Shown: positions 61,321 through 64,000 of the stretch, in pieces
How positions within the stretch are numbered: the stretch's first letter is position 1
Layout: every line of letters begins with the position of its first letter
Source: Grimontia kaedaensis
Lineage (GTDB): Bacteria > Pseudomonadota > Gammaproteobacteria > Enterobacterales > Vibrionaceae
Assembly: GCF_023746615.1 (NCBI RefSeq)
Contig: NZ_CP082275.1
Location: 1,550,001 to 1,614,000 of the forward strand
Direction: 5' to 3'
DNA: 64,000 nt
The notes under the pieces: model-generated
Seen by the model: only the letters and a program-made list of their open reading frames with translations
Database searches by the model: none
Told to the model about the DNA's origin: nothing
Position numbers and translations under genes: made by a program

Positions 61321-61755
61321 ATCGAATACCCAATTGTCACTGACTTTATAGACGTTCGTGAGCAAGAGTATGCCCAAACCCAGTTTATCCGAACTGCACT
61401 GCTTAGAGTTCTAAGCCTAAGCCGCTTGTCCCTACTCGTACTAGGCTGATATCCACTAGCACATTTTTGCCCCAAAGTGAGCCAGCATCATTTTTGATGA
61501 GGTGTTTAAAAGTCTCCTATTCACCCTACTTTTTATAATCCGAAACGTGCTTTTCCACTGTTGATACACACAGTAAATGCAAAGGTGTCGCATAATACCG
61601 AAGTACGCCGTTTTGGGGCGTTTTCACAAGGCCATTTTTAGCACTGCGAGAAAGGGCTTTTAAAACATAGAAAAAGCCACTTTAAAAATACAGTGGCTTG
61701 TTATTGTTGGACACAATGGTGTGTTTAATAGCCCCATTTTGGTGTTGAATACACT
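61321..61755. other. Non-coding stretch before the cassette array
   Basis: No supported gene is seen. AAGCCACT (61674-61681) and AGTGGCTT (61692-61699) form a hairpin followed by GTTATTG. If an attI site or an integrase remnant exists for the array it would be expected here, but I could not recognise either. Confidence 0.35.
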
Positions 61756-61762
61756 GTTATGT
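61756..61762 (+). repeat. Core recombination site (GTTATGT) opening the cassette array
   Basis: GTTATGT fits the GTTRRRY-type core where cassettes join (strictly GTTATGY in vibrios) and is the exact reverse complement of ACATAAC at 62087-62093, the start of the first attC-like site. It marks the probable left edge of cassette 1. Confidence 0.5.
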
Positions 61763-61783
61763 AAAACGGAGTTGAAATGCTTA

Positions 61784-62062
61784 ATGAAGTTAAACCCTAA
61801 AAAGTTTTTCCGAATAGCCTTTCCTTTAATTGTAATTGGGTTTACAGGCTTCCTTCTCGATACCGTGTATGAAGTAATATCCGGTAGAGGCCATGAATAT
61901 TATATATCGGGTGTAGGTCATAGATTGACACCTTCTGGTGTGTTGGTTCTTTTGTCAGTTATACCTTTTGTACTATTGATAGGCTGGTACGCCAGATATC
62001 GTACAGATAAAGAGGAAAAGGACTTCCAGAAGAAGTACGGCTCAAAAAGAAAAAAAAGATAG
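61784..62062 (+). CDS. Cassette 1: small two-helix membrane protein
   Basis: The 92-residue protein starts MKLNPKKFFRIAFPL and has two hydrophobic segments (FPLIVIGFTGFLLDTVYEV and VLVLLSVIPFVLLIGWYA) and a very basic tail (KKYGSKRKKR). Function unknown, as for most integron cassette proteins. I start at the ATG at 61784; an open frame from 61721 would begin before the cassette edge. It is low in GC compared with the prp and bio genes. The attC-like site begins 25 bases after the stop. Confidence 0.65.
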   Translation: MKLNPKKFFRIAFPLIVIGFTGFLLDTVYEVISGRGHEYYISGVGHRLTPSGVLVLLSVIPFVLLIGWYARYRTDKEEKDFQKKYGSKRKKR

Positions 62063-62086
62063 CCATCTTAGCTTCGATTAGTTTTT

Positions 62087-62155
62087 ACATAACAAGGCCA
62101 TGAAACATCGCGCCCTTCGGGCGCTGGACTCGCAAAAAAGTGCTCGCCGTTTATG
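62087..62155 (+). repeat. attC-like site 1
   Basis: It begins ACATAACAAGGCCATGAAAC, contains the hairpin GCGCCC-TTC-GGGCGC, and ends near GTTTATG (62149-62155). The first 20 bases recur with one change at 63229 (ACATAACAAGGCCATCAAAC). The right core is imperfect. Confidence 0.65.
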
Positions 62156-62804
62156 GCAGCTTTATGCCCAAAGGAAGCACCGATTGAGTAGCGAAGATTG
62201 GTATAGAAACGAGGAGTGGTGCGAAGAAATTGAAATCAACTTCTTCGAGAACTTTAAGCGTGCTCGCCGAAAAGAAAAGTATTTGCGAATTCAGGCTTGT
62301 ACAATTGCCAGTACAGAACCTGATGTTGCACTTTCACTACTAGAGCAATACTTCGAGCTAAACGATGACTTTGATCATGCTCAGGCTTACTGTGATATGG
62401 CGACTGCATATATCGCTAAAGGTGAAATGGAAAATGCAATCAATTCTTACAGTAAGGCCTTAGAGCGAGAGTCGGCATTTCCAAATCTAAAAACCGATGC
62501 ATATATTCTCTATCCACTGCTTATCGCAGAGAATAAGCTTACTAAATTGTATCAGTCTGCCAACGAAGTCCTAGAGGAACACCAGAAGCGGTTAATGTTT
62601 CCAGTCGATCATTTTCGGTGGCATGCTGCAAAGGCAATCATTTCCTCCGGAAGCGGTAACAACGATCAGGCAGCCAATCATGCCAGCCAGGTATTTGATG
62701 CTGCTCAAATTAAAAAGTCAGGTTGTCGTTTTCATCAAAACCTTGGCTTGGTGGGCAAAGAATATAAAGGCGTGGTAAATGAGCTTCGTGCCATACACGC
62801 ATAA
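62100..62804 (+). CDS. Cassette 2: TPR-like protein
   Basis: The 234-residue frame codes for a helical protein with at least one clear tetratricopeptide unit (AQAYCDMATAYIAKGEMENA followed by INSYSKALERES) and flanking helices that look like further units. RLSSEDWYRNEEWCEEIEIN is a distinctive N-terminal phrase. The ATG at 62100 lies inside attC-like site 1, so the first 17 or so residues come from site sequence; a TTG at 62184 could be the native start. The stop codon lies in the next attC-like site. Confidence 0.65.
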   Translation: MKHRALRALDSQKSARRLWQLYAQRKHRLSSEDWYRNEEWCEEIEINFFENFKRARRKEKYLRIQACTIASTEPDVALSLLEQYFELNDDFDHAQAYCDMATAYIAKGEMENAINSYSKALERESAFPNLKTDAYILYPLLIAENKLTKLYQSANEVLEEHQKRLMFPVDHFRWHAAKAIISSGSGNNDQAANHASQVFDAAQIKKSGCRFHQNLGLVGKEYKGVVNELRAIHA

Positions 62805-62843
62805 CAAGGCGCTCAAGCAAGGACGCGCGCCGCTTAGTTTAGC
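62799..62843 (+). repeat. attC-like site 2
   Basis: GCATAAC (62799-62805) and GTTTAGC (62837-62843) are the outer cores. AAGGCGC and GCGCCGCTT are inner arms that pair with an extra GC, recalling the extrahelical bases of attC sites. The stop codon of cassette 2 overlaps the left core. Confidence 0.7.
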
Positions 62844-62869
62844 AATCATCAACAAACGAGGCTTATCTT

Positions 62870-63223
62870 ATGTCTATTACAAACAAATCAGACGCAGAGA
62901 TTCTAGCAATTGCTTTACCTATGATTGATGCTGTTATTAATGCTTCAAATCAACAAGATTGGACTTCCTTTTGTGCCTATCAAACACAACAGGAGGCTCT
63001 TGACCCAGATAATAAAGCCGCTGTTCTGAAAGCATGGAGAGAACAAGTACTGTTTACATCTTTAAGCCTCGATAGGGAGGTCTTGGGCGTACTGCGTAAT
63101 GATCAAGTTGCACAAATAATCTGGAAGCAAACCAGCACAAAAGTAGCGGGTGAGTATCTAGCTCGCTATTTCGTCCAAGAAATAGACCAAGAGATAAAAG
63201 AAGTCGGTTTTTTAATCGATTAA
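62870..63223 (+). CDS. Cassette 3: hypothetical protein, 117 residues
   Basis: The protein starts MSITNKSDAEILAIALPMID, is soluble and acidic, and has a cystatin/NTF2-like feel (AVINASNQQDWTSFCAYQT, then EYLARYFVQEID). I cannot name a family. ACGAGG lies upstream. It is placed between attC-like sites 2 and 3 in the usual one-gene-per-cassette order. Confidence 0.62.
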   Translation: MSITNKSDAEILAIALPMIDAVINASNQQDWTSFCAYQTQQEALDPDNKAAVLKAWREQVLFTSLSLDREVLGVLRNDQVAQIIWKQTSTKVAGEYLARYFVQEIDQEIKEVGFLID

Positions 63224-63228
63224 CTCGC

Positions 63229-63260
63229 ACATAACAAGGCCATCAAACATCGCCCTGGAC
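63229..63260 (+). repeat. attC-like site 3, interrupted by an insertion sequence
   Basis: ACATAACAAGGCCATCAAAC repeats the start of site 1 with one change, then CATCGC and TGGAC follow as in site 1 but without the GCGCCC hairpin. The sequence then runs into the IS3-family end, so the right half of the site is missing here. Confidence 0.68.
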
Positions 63261-63307
63261 CTCCCCCGATTTAGTGGACACACATTTCAGTCCATAGAGG
63301 GGGCCTT

Positions 63308-63643
63308 ATGCCAGCCTACAAATCAGGAAAAAAGACAGCGGAATATTCACTAAACTTTAAACGTAAAGCGGTGGAGTGGAGCTTTCAAAGTCACCGCACA
63401 GTCAAGTCAGTTGCAGAAGCATTAGATATCCATCCGTTTATGCTTTCGAAGTGGCGACGGGCTTACCTAGATGGAGTGTTTGGTATGCCTAAAGTCCCTC
63501 CAAAATCGCAGAATAAGCCAAAATCACAAGACGAAATATCTGCATTAAAACAGCGTATTGCAGAGCTTGAAGAGGAAAATGACATCCTAAAGGAGTGGCA
63601 ACGATTTCAAGCAGAACAAAGGCGCAAGCCTTCCGATTCATAA
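63308..63643 (+). CDS. IS3-family transposase OrfA
   Basis: The 111-residue protein has the OrfA helix-turn-helix (YSLNFKRKAVEWSFQSHRTV, then VAEALDIHPFMLSKWRRAY) and a C-terminal leucine-zipper-like coiled coil (ISALKQRIAELEEENDILKE). It should bind the IS ends. The OrfB frame overlaps its end in the -1 register, with CTAAAG near 63587-63592 as a possible slippage site, so a fused transposase can be made as in other IS3 elements. Confidence 0.92.
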   Translation: MPAYKSGKKTAEYSLNFKRKAVEWSFQSHRTVKSVAEALDIHPFMLSKWRRAYLDGVFGMPKVPPKSQNKPKSQDEISALKQRIAELEEENDILKEWQRFQAEQRRKPSDS

Positions 63644-64000
63644 AAGCGTTCACTGGTGTGTATTCTGTGAAGTTAATGTGCCTGCACCTTAGGGTGTCAC
63701 GTAGTGGCTACTACGCGTGGTTGCAACGTGGTGTATCTAAGCATGCACAGATAGACAAGGTGCTGGGCGAAAGAATAGCGCTTTTGCACAAACGTAGTGA
63801 AGGCAGATATGGTAGCCCGAAAATACACGAAGCGTTGAAGCAGGAAGGCGTCAGAGTGGGTAAGAAACGCGTAGCTCGCCTGATGAAAGAGGCCGGATTA
63901 AAGGCACGCGTTGACAGAGTCTATCGCCGTCGAAACAAAAGTAGAGCGTTCTTCAAAGGGCTCAAAAATCGTCGTAGAGAGTTGTCTAAGCCCTTAAAAA
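63595..64000 (+). CDS. IS3-family transposase OrfB, N-terminal part
   Basis: The frame is open from 63583 to the window end. It reads FRFIKAFTGVYSVKLMCLHL, then SRSGYYAWLQRG, and EGRYGSPKIHEALKQEG with KKRVARLMKEAGLKAR, the helix-turn-helix region that precedes the DDE integrase core. The core itself is outside the window. It is probably expressed by -1 frameshifting from OrfA, so the position of a separate start (GTG 63595) is nominal. Confidence 0.88.
   Translation, partial: MATISSRTKAQAFRFIKAFTGVYSVKLMCLHLRVSRSGYYAWLQRGVSKHAQIDKVLGERIALLHKRSEGRYGSPKIHEALKQEGVRVGKKRVARLMKEAGLKARVDRVYRRRNKSRAFFKGLKNRRRELSKPLK

Larger units (their letters stand above)
63256..64000 (+). mobile_element. IS3-family insertion sequence, left part
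   Basis: A terminal sequence TGGACCTCCCCCGATTTAG leads into two overlapping transposase frames typical of IS3 elements. The exact left boundary is uncertain, because TGGAC also occurs in attC-like site 1. The right part is beyond the window. Confidence 0.85.

Noticed and set aside
61053..61475. A 140-codon minus-strand frame overlapping the TSUP gene, with a nearby GTSGLGL-like phrase in another frame suggesting a kinase remnant
   Set aside because: Most of it is antisense to the well-supported TSUP gene, and the kinase-like phrase is too short and interrupted by stops.
1..64000. CRISPR arrays, tRNA, rRNA or riboswitches
   Set aside because: I saw no regularly spaced repeat array, no tRNA or rRNA landmarks and no recognisable riboswitch; small or unusual RNAs could still be missed by eye.

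Overview
The window looks like chromosomal DNA of a marine gammaproteobacterium, most likely a member of the Vibrionaceae (Enterovibrio, Grimontia or Photobacterium would all fit). This rests on a gammaproteobacterial bioA/bioBFCD locus, an orthologue of the E. coli punC/punR pair, a GntR-controlled acnD/prpF-type methylcitrate operon, intergenic palindromes of a kind common in vibrios, and a run of integron gene cassettes at the right end. The genus is an inference. I recognised no rRNA, tRNA or CRISPR array.

Layout. 1-183 is the start of an sstT-like transporter. 503-2416 holds an ECF sigma factor with its zinc/cupin anti-sigma factor and a LON-domain protein, with a likely autoregulatory promoter at 1831-1856. 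2479-7588 is the biotin locus, bioA facing bioBFCD across a BirA-type operator. 8996-16075 carries htpX, a frameshifted VOC pseudogene, a penicillin/homoserine-lactone acylase-like enzyme and a DUF1800/DUF1501 pair with a Tat signal. 16267-28786 is accessory in character: a methyltransferase, DJ-1/PfpI plus LysR, an exported copper-radical oxidase, punC/punR, DUF418, DUF1272, NIPSNAP, rhodanese plus TSUP, and an exported protoglobin. 28907-40480 holds an SHMT-like enzyme with a GcvA-like regulator and LysE exporter, a metallo-beta-lactamase-fold protein lacking one metal ligand, a Crp/SDR/DUF2141/VTT group, a ferric-reductase-like flavoprotein, lipoproteins and an AEC carrier. 40831-49443 is a complete propionate (2-methylcitrate) operon: regulator, prpB, prpC, acnD, prpF, prpE. 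49619-56684 is a second accessory stretch ending in LemA plus an M48 protease. 57066-61274 is a MocR regulator divergent from a 2-oxoglutarate oxygenase, a beta-hydroxyacid dehydrogenase and a TSUP exporter. 61756-63260 is an array of three integron cassettes with attC-like sites and no integrase in view, cut by an IS3-family element that runs off the window.

The most striking feature is a repeated architecture. At three places a core gene's true 3' end is followed by a small accessory cargo and then by a partial copy of that same 3' end: the methyltransferase tail (16839 versus 18638-18745), punR (23738 versus 25978-26259, with nested NIPSNAP and terminator copies at 27740-27845), and prpE with its terminator (49491 versus 51492-51664). 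The prpE copy keeps the reading frame and differs from prpE by many silent changes, so it looks like the end of a diverged homologous gene brought in with the cargo, not a decayed local duplicate. No integrase or transposase is visible at these three places.

The second candidate for an undescribed system is the MocR/oxygenase/dehydrogenase/TSUP module, which looks like a small inducible catabolic pathway whose substrate I cannot identify.
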